Below are positions 35,826-45,396 of a stretch of DNA of 64,000 nucleotides, piece by piece (the stretch's first letter is position 1; every line of letters begins with the position of its first letter). The notes beneath the pieces are model-generated. The model was not told where the DNA came from, did not search any database, and was given only the letters and a program-made list of their open reading frames with translations. A program made the position numbers and the translations under genes. The DNA is from Prinsepia uniflora (Eukaryota; Streptophyta; Magnoliopsida; Rosales; Rosaceae): positions 10,264,501-10,328,500 of the forward strand of contig CM064873.1 of the NCBI GenBank assembly GCA_032719365.1, written 5' to 3'.

Positions 35826-37606
35826 CTTGTTAACATTTTGAAAGCTTTTCGATACATGTCATTATGTGCTTGCTATAATCTCTGTACTCCTAGAGATTTA
35901 TGTTCACCAAGGATTGTAATTTGAGATGCAGAAATGATTGTCATTTACACTAAATTCAGAAAGACAAAAGTAATGTCACCTTTGATGTGGGCATATAAAC
36001 AAATGTACCAGAATAAACAACTCCAGATAATTCAAACCTATTTGATCCAGGATTACAAGTTCAAAATCCGAGAATGGGCTACTTTTGGGTCCAAAAAAGG
36101 TTAAAGGCTAAAAATATGACTAGAAGCCCAAAGGGGAAAATTCAGCTAAATTATTTAACGGTAAATAATTACAGCTACATGTCATCAAAAATTTAATTAA
36201 AAAAAATAAATGTATGAAGACTTTCTACGTAAATAAACAATCGTAATTTAGGTCAAACACTATTTATGCCCACATCCATGTATGGAAGAAAAAAAATCAT
36301 TTCAATAATGAGATAATGTGGTAAAAATTAACATGGAAAGAAGATCAAATCTTGTCTCAAATCAAGCGTATCCAACAATTATGGAATTAAAGCCAACTTT
36401 GGCTAGAATCGTGTTGATTGAGGAATCAAAGATAGTCGATATCAATCATCTCTAAACAAGAAAGTAATCTTGCTAATTGAATTACTTGCCGAGTTTGGAT
36501 ACATCCGAGTCCTATAAATATCAAGTTTTGAAGAAGAGAAGAGACATCTTCAACAAACCATACAACTTGTCTTTTTGTATGCTCTTCAATCTTGTCCTAT
36601 GAGTAGCATAATGTAATTTCTAGCATAGTTTTTATTTTTCTTATTCTAGTTTATTTGTCTTTTCATTCTTACATTTACGTACTTTAAATTTCATACTTGT
36701 GTTTCAATTATTTATTTTATTCAAAATTTAATTTACGCACTTGTAATTAATTTATTTTCTTTATGCAATTTAAATTTGGCACTTGTTTTTATATTCTTTA
36801 TTTTTAGCACTTTAATTTATATTGTTATTTCGATTGCACTTAAATTACAGTATGTTACTTTCTTTCACTAGTTTTTAATTTAATTTACAGTTCTTTTAAT
36901 TTATTTATGTTTTATCGTATTTACTTCCTATTCTTTTTACTTTCTCCTTTAATCTTTGTTTTCACAAACTTCATATCAATTTATTATTCATTTAAAGCCT
37001 TGACTCGAGGTAGTGAAAGAACCTAGACCAAGAAAAGGTTCCTTACTTGGTCGAACAATCACTTGGTTAGAAGTCAAGTTTACGATCGCACAACACACTT
37101 TCATCCATTCACATTTCCATTCAAGCTAATTTGTGGCTTGATGGTGGCACGCCTGCGCATTTAACGAAAGAAGAATCAAAATCTCTTCGGAGACGATCGT
37201 TCGGCCTTAAAAAGGGAAACATATTTTGGCATGCGCCAATGGGACACACGTTATGCACAACCAAAATCAATTTCAATATTCTTATCTATGGGCAAATTAC
37301 AATAGCGGCAATTTTGAAGATAGTTCTAGTATTCAATATTGGCTCAAATAGCCAATATGATTTTTGCAATTATGATGGCCGATATAATTCAACAAACTTC
37401 AATGGCTATACTGGCCAATATAATCATACGTATGGTCCTAATGCCCAATATGGAAGTAGTAGCCAATATGAGTATAATTACCAATACAATTTCACTATAG
37501 AGGAGTTTGAAAAAAAAAATCTGAAAAAAATAGAGATCGCTTTCAAAGAATTCGCAAAAGAATATAAATCTTCTCAAGATTTTCTCATTCGGAGTTTGAC
37601 AGGACA
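35826..37606. other. Intergenic with a probable degraded retroelement leader and low-complexity frame
   Basis: The dirigent 3' UTR is followed by AT-rich DNA. From about 36380 there is promoter-like sequence (CTATAAATATC near 36513) and a long T-rich leader. A phrase around GAGGTAGTGAAAGAACC (near 37009) leads to a frame (37131-37606) rich in N, Y, Q and S with a Lys/Glu helix near its end (EEFEKKNLKKIEIAFKEF). This layout resembles a retrotransposon leader and gag, but no domain is certain. It is cut at 37607 by the long LTR. Confidence 0.35.
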
Positions 37607-37659
37607 CATCCCAATCCCCCTGGATTATCGTGGGATGTGCCATGCTCCCATCTGACACC

Positions 37660-37664
37660 ACGTG
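37660..37664. repeat. Target-site duplication ACGTG (left)
   Basis: ACGTG before the 5' LTR; the same at 45397-45401. Confidence 0.95.
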
Positions 37665-40600
37665 TGTAACAACCCGTCCCGAGAGCCGGGATTAAGATAG
37701 TGATTAAGGTATGATTAGTGAGGTTAATCCGTGGTTAGGTGGTCCCGATAGGTCCGTAAGTTTAGAATGACGATGTTGCCCCTAGTTTGGACAAAATAGT
37801 TGACTTTTAGTTCGGGTGGTCAAATGGGGGTTGACCAGTGACCAAGACGTAGTTTAGGACGTCACGAATCCATAGGCAGGTGGCACGCCTGATTCCGACA
37901 TACGAGGAGGGAATTGTGATGTTCGGAAGGTTGAGGGCATGACCGTAATTTGAGTAAAGTAGGGGGAATAGTTGATTTTTTGAATAATCGAGTTTTGGTA
38001 GGTTGACCTAGGGTGGTTAGATAGATTTCGTCGTCATGAGTCCGATGACAGGCGGCACGTATTCATCGGACTTACGAGACGAGAGTTACGGGTCTAGGAA
38101 GTTTCGGTAAAACCGTAAAAATGTGTAAAACAGGAGGGTATTTTGGTCTTTTTGGCTTTTGGGGATTTGTGCAGAGAGAAGCAAGATGGACGGCTGGGGT
38201 TTAAGCAGGTGGGATAAGGATGGACTGGATTGTGACACATGGCATTTGTGTAGTGGGTTCTGGGGGGTTCTTCTGTGTGTGTGCGGTCCTAAATACTTGG
38301 GTGAACCCGTGTGTGCGTGTGTGGTTCTTCGACAAGCACAGAGAAACAGAGTGAGCTTGTGAGGGAGAATTGAGGAAGGATCTTGGCTGGTGTTGAGTGT
38401 GGGTGAGTGAGGGAGAGACAGGGAGGTCAGTGTGAGCTGGTGGTGGTGAATTGGTGGTGCAATCGTGCACGGCGGCACGGTGGAGGTGCGGAGGAGTTTG
38501 GGGGAAACAGGGAGCCTGAGAGTTCGAGGTGGTGGCTACGCCGTGAGGTGAGGCAAACCAAGGCAAGGGGAGGCTGAGGAGGTTGCAAGGAGTCCAACGA
38601 TCACAGTGGTAGGCGGCGGTGCGCACGGCGGAGCTGCAACCGAAGGGTAAGTCTTCCTGCTCTGTTTTTCCCGTGATTTTCATTTGGAAAGTCGTGGGTC
38701 TGGGCTGAGAGTCGAGAGGATTGGAGGTCGGGATAGTGTTCAGGGAGGTCCTAGGTGTCGACTAGGATGGTCGCCGTGACGGGAGTGTCCACGGCGGAGC
38801 TCGGGCGATGATGAGCACTCTGATGCTCTGTTTGGCCGTGAAATTCAAACGGTGAGTCGACGAGTTTGGGGGTGAGTCGAGGGTAACGGAGGTTTGGTCT
38901 AGGTTCAGTGAGGTCTTAGGGACCGTCTGGTGTCACCACCGTGACGGGAGGTGACCGGAGTAGAGGAGTCGTGAAACAGGGGAACATTGGCCGTCTGGTT
39001 TTGAGTTTAGTCGACGGGCTAGGGACAATGTCGAGGTGAACGGAGTTGGGGAATCGATAGGGTTGGTCTGGACGAAGCTGCAGGTGAAAGAAGGGGCTGA
39101 AATGGTGGCCGGACGGTGGAGAATGCCTCTCGCCGGTCCAGTTGCAGCGGCCGGTTCTGCACAGTGCACTCGAGGTTGGGGGTGACACTGTAGCTGGCGC
39201 GTGAGGGCCACGCGCAGCCACTTTGGGTGGCGCGTGGGGGCGCGTGCGGCGGCGGATGGAAAAGTGATCAACATGGATTTTGGTCTAGGAGCTATCGTGA
39301 GTTCAATGGAGTTGGTTTCGAGTTAATCGGCCGTCGTTTGAGGTTAGTTCCGCGAGGGTGAAGGTTTAGGGTCCCGGGTTCTTACGTTTAGGGTTCGGGG
39401 ATTTTTGAGGGAATTTAGGTGAGTGTTTGTAGACGTAGTAGTGACATAATTTGACGGTGTTTAACAGGATCGGGATTTCCCGAGGAAGCCGAGGAACGGG
39501 CTGGACGTTCGGGACGCGAGTAGGGCTCAGTACTGTGAGTGGACCCTTTCCTTAAACTCGATCATGCATAACTGTTTTTATATACGTTTTTTATGGTTTT
39601 ACTTAAGACACTATGTTTATTTCATATGTTATGATGGTTTTACGTGATTATACGTGATTGAGATGTTTGCACGTTTTTCGAGACATTTTCGGGATTTTGC
39701 ACGTTTTTCGAGAAAATGTTGGTTTTCGGATTTTGATGCCACATTTGGGGACTTCCACCTATAAAGGTTTTCTGATAATGATAAATGGGTTATGAAATAT
39801 GATTTGTGATTACATGTGGTCTTGGTATGAAAATGGATATTTTTCCGGATTTGGGTTCGGAATGACGGTTCTGAACGCCGGAAGGGCTTCAGACCAGTGA
39901 TTTCGGATTCGGGTTTGGATGAGGATTTGGTAAATGGTTTTCAAATGGTTTTGGGATTGGATTTGCTGGATCTGGATGTTGGGTTTAAAGACCCGGATAT
40001 ATGTGACGGGGGACCGGCCGGATTGGGTTTAAAGACCCGGATTGAGTTTAAAGACTCGGGAGTTTAAAGACTCAGATATATTGATTTTCCCCCGTAGGCC
40101 TTGAGTTTAAAGACTCGGATATGATTAAGGCCTGGATTGAGTTTAAAGACTCGGGAGTTTAAAGACTCGGATAGGTCCAGCAGGTTTGATCGGAAAATGA
40201 TGATTTGATGTTTATGTTTATAGTGTTTCTGTTTCTTATGATGCAGTTTATGGTAAATTGATTTATAACTGTGTTCATAACTATTGGTTGTGCATGTGGT
40301 TTTCAAAACGGAGGGTTAAAATCGGTTTTCTGATAACTGTTTTAGAACTTTTCTTTTATGGTCCACTCACACTTTTGTTTTAATTTGCCCTCCAGGTTGT
40401 GGAGCTAGCGCGGGGTCTTGACGTCGAGGCAGTGTCAGAGGCATAGAAGGGACGTGAGGGATCCTGGAATAGTTTTACAGACTTCCGTGTGCGTGTAATT
40501 TATCGGTTTTTAGTTCCTTGTATTTTTGTACTATGCTCTGTAAACGTTAACGTCGGAATATTTTGTTTAATTACTCCTGCGTCTGACTGGGTTGCGTGAG

Positions 40601-40684
40601 CGTTACTTGGGTGTTGTGTCGGGGAGTCAGACGGGAGCGGGATTTACCTCGGGTTTCGGGGTGAAACCGGGGTGGGTCCTGACA
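37665..40684 (+). repeat. 5' LTR of the gag-only element (3020 bp)
   Basis: TGTAACAACCCGTCCCG at the start and GTGGGTCCTGACA at the end. Contents in order: two degenerate copies of a conserved module (about 37770-37940 and 37940-38150), a GTAAGT donor-like site at 38646, a possible mini-exon 39468-39534, donor GTGAGTGGAC (39535-39544), a GGGTTTAAAGACCC/GAGTTTAAAGACTC array (39980-40170), GTCCACTCACA (40361-40371) and acceptor AG (40394-40395). Confidence 0.95.
39468..40395 (+). promoter_or_regulatory. Predicted mini-exon and intron within the LTR leader
   Basis: Acceptor-like TTTAACAG ends at 39467; a 67-nt segment follows to 39534; donor GTGAGTGGAC starts at 39535. A CTCAC branch-like site (A at 40369) lies 26 nt before the acceptor CCCTCCAG at 40395. 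The intron would be 861 nt. The same order of signals occurs in six other long-LTR insertions here with different intervening sequence. The mini-exon length varies and is not a multiple of three in all, so it is probably non-coding. Prediction only. Confidence 0.55.
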
Positions 40685-40686
40685 AT

Positions 40687-40699
40687 TGGTATCAGAGCA
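40687..40699 (+). other. Primer-binding site of the gag-only element
   Basis: TGGTATCAGAGCA starts two bases after the 5' LTR and matches the 3' end of initiator Met-tRNA. Confidence 0.92.
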
Positions 40700-40774
40700 T
40701 AGGTTTGTCGGGTTTGTGAGGTTGTGTTCCAGTTGCTTAACTACTTCTATGCCTCTTTCAGTGTGCGGTTGACG

Positions 40775-41878
40775 ATGCCTCCGAGATGTAGACCCTCTCC
40801 ACAACCTGAAGAAGTAGTAAGAGAGACGGAGAGTGCCACGATAGAGCGAGCCCAGCGGCTCGGGGCTACTACGTTCAGTGGTGGGGCTGATCCTGAGGAA
40901 GCCCAGAGGTGGATTACCAGACTGGAGCGGATTTTTGCGGTGATGCATTGTCCGCCGGAGGAGCGAGTATTGTTGGCTGCATTTTTACTGGATGGTGCGG
41001 CGTACGAGTGGTGGTATACCCTCGAGTTGTCCGGTTGGGATGTCCATAGTGTGACCTGGGAGACGTTCAGGGAACGGTTTCTGGAGCAGTATTATCCTCG
41101 TTCTTTCCGGGATGCCAAGGAGGCGGAGTTTCTGCAGCTCCAGCAGGGGAATATGACAGTGGCAGAGTATGAACGGAAGTTCCAGATGTTGTCTCGGTTT
41201 GCTCCTGCTTTTGTGGCCACTGAAGCCGAGAAATGCCGTAGGTTTGAGTTGGGTTTGCGAGGTGAGATTCGAGCCATAGTGACGGCTGGATCTTTTGCTA
41301 CCCTCCGAGACTTGTCGGATGCTGCGGTGCGAGTTGAGGCTAGTTTGCCGGTGCGACGCCGGGAACCATCGATTCCTGGAGCTTCGAGCCAGCGGACACC
41401 GAAAAGAGGTAACTTCGGTGGATCGTCCTCGTCGGGCGATGATCGTTTTGGTAGGCCTGGCAGTGCCCAGAGTTCAGGATTTTGGGGTTACCGAGCACCG
41501 CCGACTCCGCAAGCGAGTGCGACGTCGGTAGCATCTACAGGGAGACCGAGCAGTGGACCAGGCTGGAATGTGTGTTTCTACTGTGGGGAGCGAGGTCATT
41601 TTCGACGTGAGTGTCCACAGTTGCCACAGGAAGGTGGTGTAGGCAGAGGAGTAGCGGAGTCCGGGAAGAGTACGGCGTCAGGGACAGCAAGCCCGAGAAG
41701 AGGTGGTGGCACAGCCACGAGTAGTTCGAGGGGACGTGGTAGAGCGTCGGGATCTCAGGCCCGGGTGTTCTCGATGACTCAGCAGGAGGATCAGTCGACA
41801 CCAGATACGGGGACAGGTACTTGTTTTACTTTTGGTTGTGCTGTCGGTTTGGTGGTTGGATCTCAGGGTAGAGTCTAG
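40775..41878 (+). CDS. Gag polyprotein of a Ty3/gypsy-type element
   Basis: Intact frame of 367 residues from MPPRCRPSPQPEE; an in-frame ATG 51 bases earlier exists, but the MPPR start is typical of this gag family. The retrotransposon gag core runs from about residue 30 to 190 (GADPEEAQRWITRLERIF, AAFLLDGAAYEWWYTL, WETFRERFLEQYYP, MTVAEYERKFQMLSRFAP). A Ser/Gly/Arg-rich linker leads to a single CCHC zinc knuckle (C267, C270, H275, C280 in CFYCGERGHFRREC). The product would form particles and bind RNA. It ends shortly after VFSMTQQEDQSTPD, about where protease begins in complete relatives, followed by an unrelated tail (about residues 348-367). The deletion that removed pol therefore fell just after gag. 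Confidence 0.92.
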   Translation: MPPRCRPSPQPEEVVRETESATIERAQRLGATTFSGGADPEEAQRWITRLERIFAVMHCPPEERVLLAAFLLDGAAYEWWYTLELSGWDVHSVTWETFRERFLEQYYPRSFRDAKEAEFLQLQQGNMTVAEYERKFQMLSRFAPAFVATEAEKCRRFELGLRGEIRAIVTAGSFATLRDLSDAAVRVEASLPVRRREPSIPGASSQRTPKRGNFGGSSSSGDDRFGRPGSAQSSGFWGYRAPPTPQASATSVASTGRPSSGPGWNVCFYCGERGHFRRECPQLPQEGGVGRGVAESGKSTASGTASPRRGGGTATSSSRGRGRASGSQARVFSMTQQEDQSTPDTGTGTCFTFGCAVGLVVGSQGRV

Positions 41879-42375
41879 GAGTTTTCCTAGAGGACTTGGA
41901 GTGGTACAGTGAGTTCCGTAGGAGGGTGACGGAAGGTATGGGAAAGGAGTGACTATAACTGATCGATATGAGGTTATTGGAGGAGAGAACCCACAAGCTA
42001 GAGTTTGCCTTTAGGACTTTGTAGATTTATTCCGATAGTGGCCGAAGTAACAACCGAGGGAGGAGCTAGCCAGTAGGAAAGTATCTGTAGTTGTACACGA
42101 GGATGGGCTCTGTGAATTCTATCGGGTACTCCACATGAGGTATTGTACAATACCTTTGTTTGCTGTTCATAGAGTTTCCCTTGCGTACACCAGGTAGCTG
42201 TTACATAGCTAGGGTTGGCCGTAGTAACCGTAGTTGGGGATGGAGTGAAATACCCAAGGTGGAGATGATAGACAGGGAACCCAGGAAAGGTTGTTCTTTA
42301 CCGGGTAGGAAACCCTAGGTGTCGGGAACTAGCTGTGGAATTTCGGGGACGAAATTCTTTTTTAGGTGGGTAGAT
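41879..42375 (+). other. Non-coding 3' interior and polypurine tract of the gag-only element
   Basis: No frame was seen. The last 35 bases (TTCGGGGACGAAATTC, then AGGTGGGTAGAT) directly precede the 3' LTR. The same phrase borders the LTR at 49740 on the minus strand, supporting it as the plus-strand priming region. Confidence 0.75.
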
Positions 42376-45300
42376 TGTAACAACCCGTCCCGAGAGCCGG
42401 GATTAAGATAGTGATTAAGGTGTGATTAGTGAGGTTAATCCGTGGTTAGGTGGTCCCGATAGGTCCGTAAGTTTAGAATGACGATGTTGCCCCTAGTTTG
42501 GACAAAATAGTTGACTTTTAGTTCGGGTGGTCAAATGGGGGTTGACCAGTGACCAGGACGTAGTTTAGGACGTCACGAATCCATAGGCAGGTGGCACGCC
42601 TGATTCCGACATCCGAGGAGGGAATTGTGATGTTCGGAAGGTTGAGGGCATGACCGTAATTTGAGTAAAGTAGGGGGAATAGTTGACTTTTTGAATAATC
42701 GAGTTTTGGTAGGTTGACCTAGGGTGGTTAGATAGATTTCGTCGTCCTGAGTCCGATGACAGGCGGCACGTATTCATCGGACTTACGAGACGAGAGTTAC
42801 GGGTCTAGGAAGTTTCGGTAAAACCGTAAAAATGTGTAAAACAGGAGGGTATTTTGGTCTTTTTGGCTTTTGGGGATTTGTGCAGAGAGAAGCAAGATGG
42901 ACGGCTGGGGTTTAAGCAGGTGGGACAAGGATGGACTGGATTGTGACACATGGCATTTGTGTAGTGGGTTCTGGGGGGTTCTTCTGTGTGTGTGCGGTCC
43001 TAAATACTTGGGTGAACCCGTGTGTGCGTGTGTGGTTCTTCGACAAGCACAGAGAAACAGAGTGAGCTTGTGAGGGAGAATTGAGGAAGGATCTTGGCTG
43101 GTGTTGAGTGCGGGTGAGTGAGGGAGAGACAGGGAGGTCAGTGTGAGCTGGTGGTGGTGAATTGGTGGTGCAATCGTGCACGGCGGCACGGTGGAGGTGC
43201 GGAGGAGTTTGGGGGAAACAGGGAGCCTGAGAGTTCGAGGTGGTGGCTACGTCATGAGGTGAGGCAAACCAAGGCAAGGGGAGGCTGAGGAGGTTGCAAG
43301 GAGTCCAACGATCACAGTGGTAGGCGGCGGTGCGCACGGCGGAGCTGCAACCGAAGGGTAAGTCTTCCTGCTCTGTTTTTCCCGTGATTTTCATTTGGAA
43401 AGTCGTGGGTCTGGGCTGAGAGTCGAGAGGATTGGAGGTCGGGATAGTGTTCAGGGAGGTCCTAGGTGTCGACTAGGATGGTCGCCGTGACGGGAGTGTC
43501 CACGGCGGAGCTCGGGCGATGATGAGCACTCTGATGCTCTGTTTGGCCGTGAAATTCAAACGGTGAGTCGACGAGTTTGGGGGTGAGTCGAGGGTAACGG
43601 AGGTTTGGTCTAGGTTCAGTGAGGTCTTAGGGACCGTCTGGTGTCACCACCATGACGGGAGGTGACCGGAGTAGAGGAGTCGTGAAACAGGGGAACATTG
43701 GCCGTCTGGTTTTGAGTTTAGTCGACGGGCTAGGGACAATGTCGAGGTGAACGGAGTTGGGGAATCGATAGGGTTGGTCTGGACGAAGCTGCAGGTGAAA
43801 GAAGGGGCTGAAATGGTGGCCGGACGGTGGAGAATGCCTCTCGCCGGTCCAGTTGCAGCGGCCGGTTCTGCACAGTGCACTCGAGGTTGGGGGTGACACT
43901 GTAGCTGGCGCGTGAGGGCCACGCGCAGCCACTTTGGGCGGCGCGTGGGGGCGCGTGCGGCGGCGGATGGAAAAGTGATCAACATGGATTTTGGTCTAGG
44001 AGCTATCGTGAGTTCAATGGAGTTGGTTTCGAGTTAATCGGCCGTCGTTTGAGGTTAGTTCCGCGAGGGTGAAGGTTTAGGGTCCCGGGTTCTTACGTTT
44101 AGGATTCGGGAATTTTTGAGGGAATTTAGGTGAGTGTTTGTAGACGTAGTAGTGACATAATTTGACGGTGTTTGACAGGATCGGGATTTCCCGAGGAAGC
44201 CGAGGAACGGGCTGGACGTTCGGGACGCGAGTAGGGCTCAGTACTGTGAGTGGACCCTTTCCTTAAACTCGATCATGCATAACTGTTTTTATATACGTTT
44301 TTTTATGGTTTTACTTAAGACACTATGTTTATTGCATATGTTATGATGGTTTTACGTGATTATACGTGATTGAGATGTTTGCACGTTTTTCGAGACATTT
44401 TCGGGATTTTGCACGTTTTTCGAGAAAATGTTGGTTTTCGGATTTTGATGCCACATTTGGGGACTTCCACCTATAAAGGTTTTCTGATAATGATAAATGG
44501 GTTATGAAATATGATTTGTGATTACATGTGGTCTTGGTATGAAAATGGATATTTTTCCGGATTTGGGTTCGGAATGACGGTTCTGAACGCCGGAAGGGCT
44601 TCAGACCAGTGATTTCGGATTCGGGTTTGGATGAGGATTTGGTAAATGGTTTTCAAATGGTTTTGGGATTGGATTTGCTGGATCTGGATGTTGGGTTTAA
44701 AGACCCGGATATATGTGACGGGGGACCGGCCGGATTGGGTTTAAAGACCCGGATTGAGTTTAAAGACTCGGGAGTTTAAAGACTCGGATATATTGATTTT
44801 CCCCCGTAGGCCTTGAGTTTAAAGACTCGGATATGATTAAGGCCTGGATTGAGTTTAAAGACTCGGGAGTTTAAAGACTCGGATAGGTCCAGCAGGTTTG
44901 ATCGGAAAATGATGATTTGATGTTTATGTTTATAGTGTTTCTGTTTCTTATGATGCAGTTTATGGTAAATTGATTTATAACTGTGTTCATAACTATTGGT
45001 TGTGCATGTGGTTTTCAAAACAGAGGGTTAAAATCGGTTTTCTGATAACTGTTTTAGAACTTTTCTTTTATGGTCCACTCACACTTTTGTTTTAATTTGC
45101 CCTCCAGGTTGTGGAGCTAGCGCGGGGTCTTGACGTCGAGGCAGTGTCAGAGGCATAGAAGGGACGTGAGGGATCCCGGAATAGTTTTACAGACTTCCGT
45201 GTGCGTGTAATTTATCGGTTTTTAGTTCCTTGTATTTTTGTACTATGCTCTGTAAACGTTAACGTCGGAATATTTTGTTTAATTACTCCTGCGTCTGACT

Positions 45301-45396
45301 GGGTTGCGTGAGCGTTACTTGGGTGTTGTGTCGGGGAGTCAGACGGGAGCGGGATTTACCTCGGGTTTCGGGGTGAAACCGGGGTGGGTCCTGACA
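42376..45396 (+). repeat. 3' LTR of the gag-only element (3021 bp)
   Basis: Near-identical to 37665-40684; one extra T in a T-run near 44300 accounts for the length. Mini-exon/donor boundary at 44245/44246, GTCCACTCACA at 45073-45083, acceptor AG at 45106-45107. Followed by ACGTG at 45397-45401. Confidence 0.95.

Larger units (their letters stand above)
37665..45396 (+). mobile_element. Young non-autonomous gag-only LTR retrotransposon (TR-GAG type)
   Basis: Two LTRs of 3020 and 3021 bp enclose an interior of only 1691 bp. It holds a Met-tRNA primer-binding site (40687-40699), an intact gag frame and a purine tract, but no protease, reverse transcriptase, RNase H or integrase. A perfect ACGTG duplication flanks it. 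By eye the LTRs differ by roughly 16-18 substitutions and one single-T indel, about 0.6%, so the insertion is recent. Such gag-only elements with long LTRs have been described in plants as TR-GAG; they would need polymerase from an autonomous partner. Gag sequence and long LTRs suggest a relation to the Tekay/Del group of Ty3/gypsy. It sits inside the older LTR at 37607-49739. Confidence 0.95.

Noticed and set aside
38086..39274. Minus-strand frames of 101-160 codons in both LTRs of the gag-only element (also at 42797-43985)
   Set aside because: They overlap each other in different frames, match no family, and appear twice only because the LTRs are near-identical.
39980..40175. Regularly repeated 14-16 bp units that look CRISPR-like
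   Set aside because: Units are shorter than CRISPR repeats, the spacers vary from none to dozens of bases, no cas genes are present, and the arrays lie inside plant LTRs.
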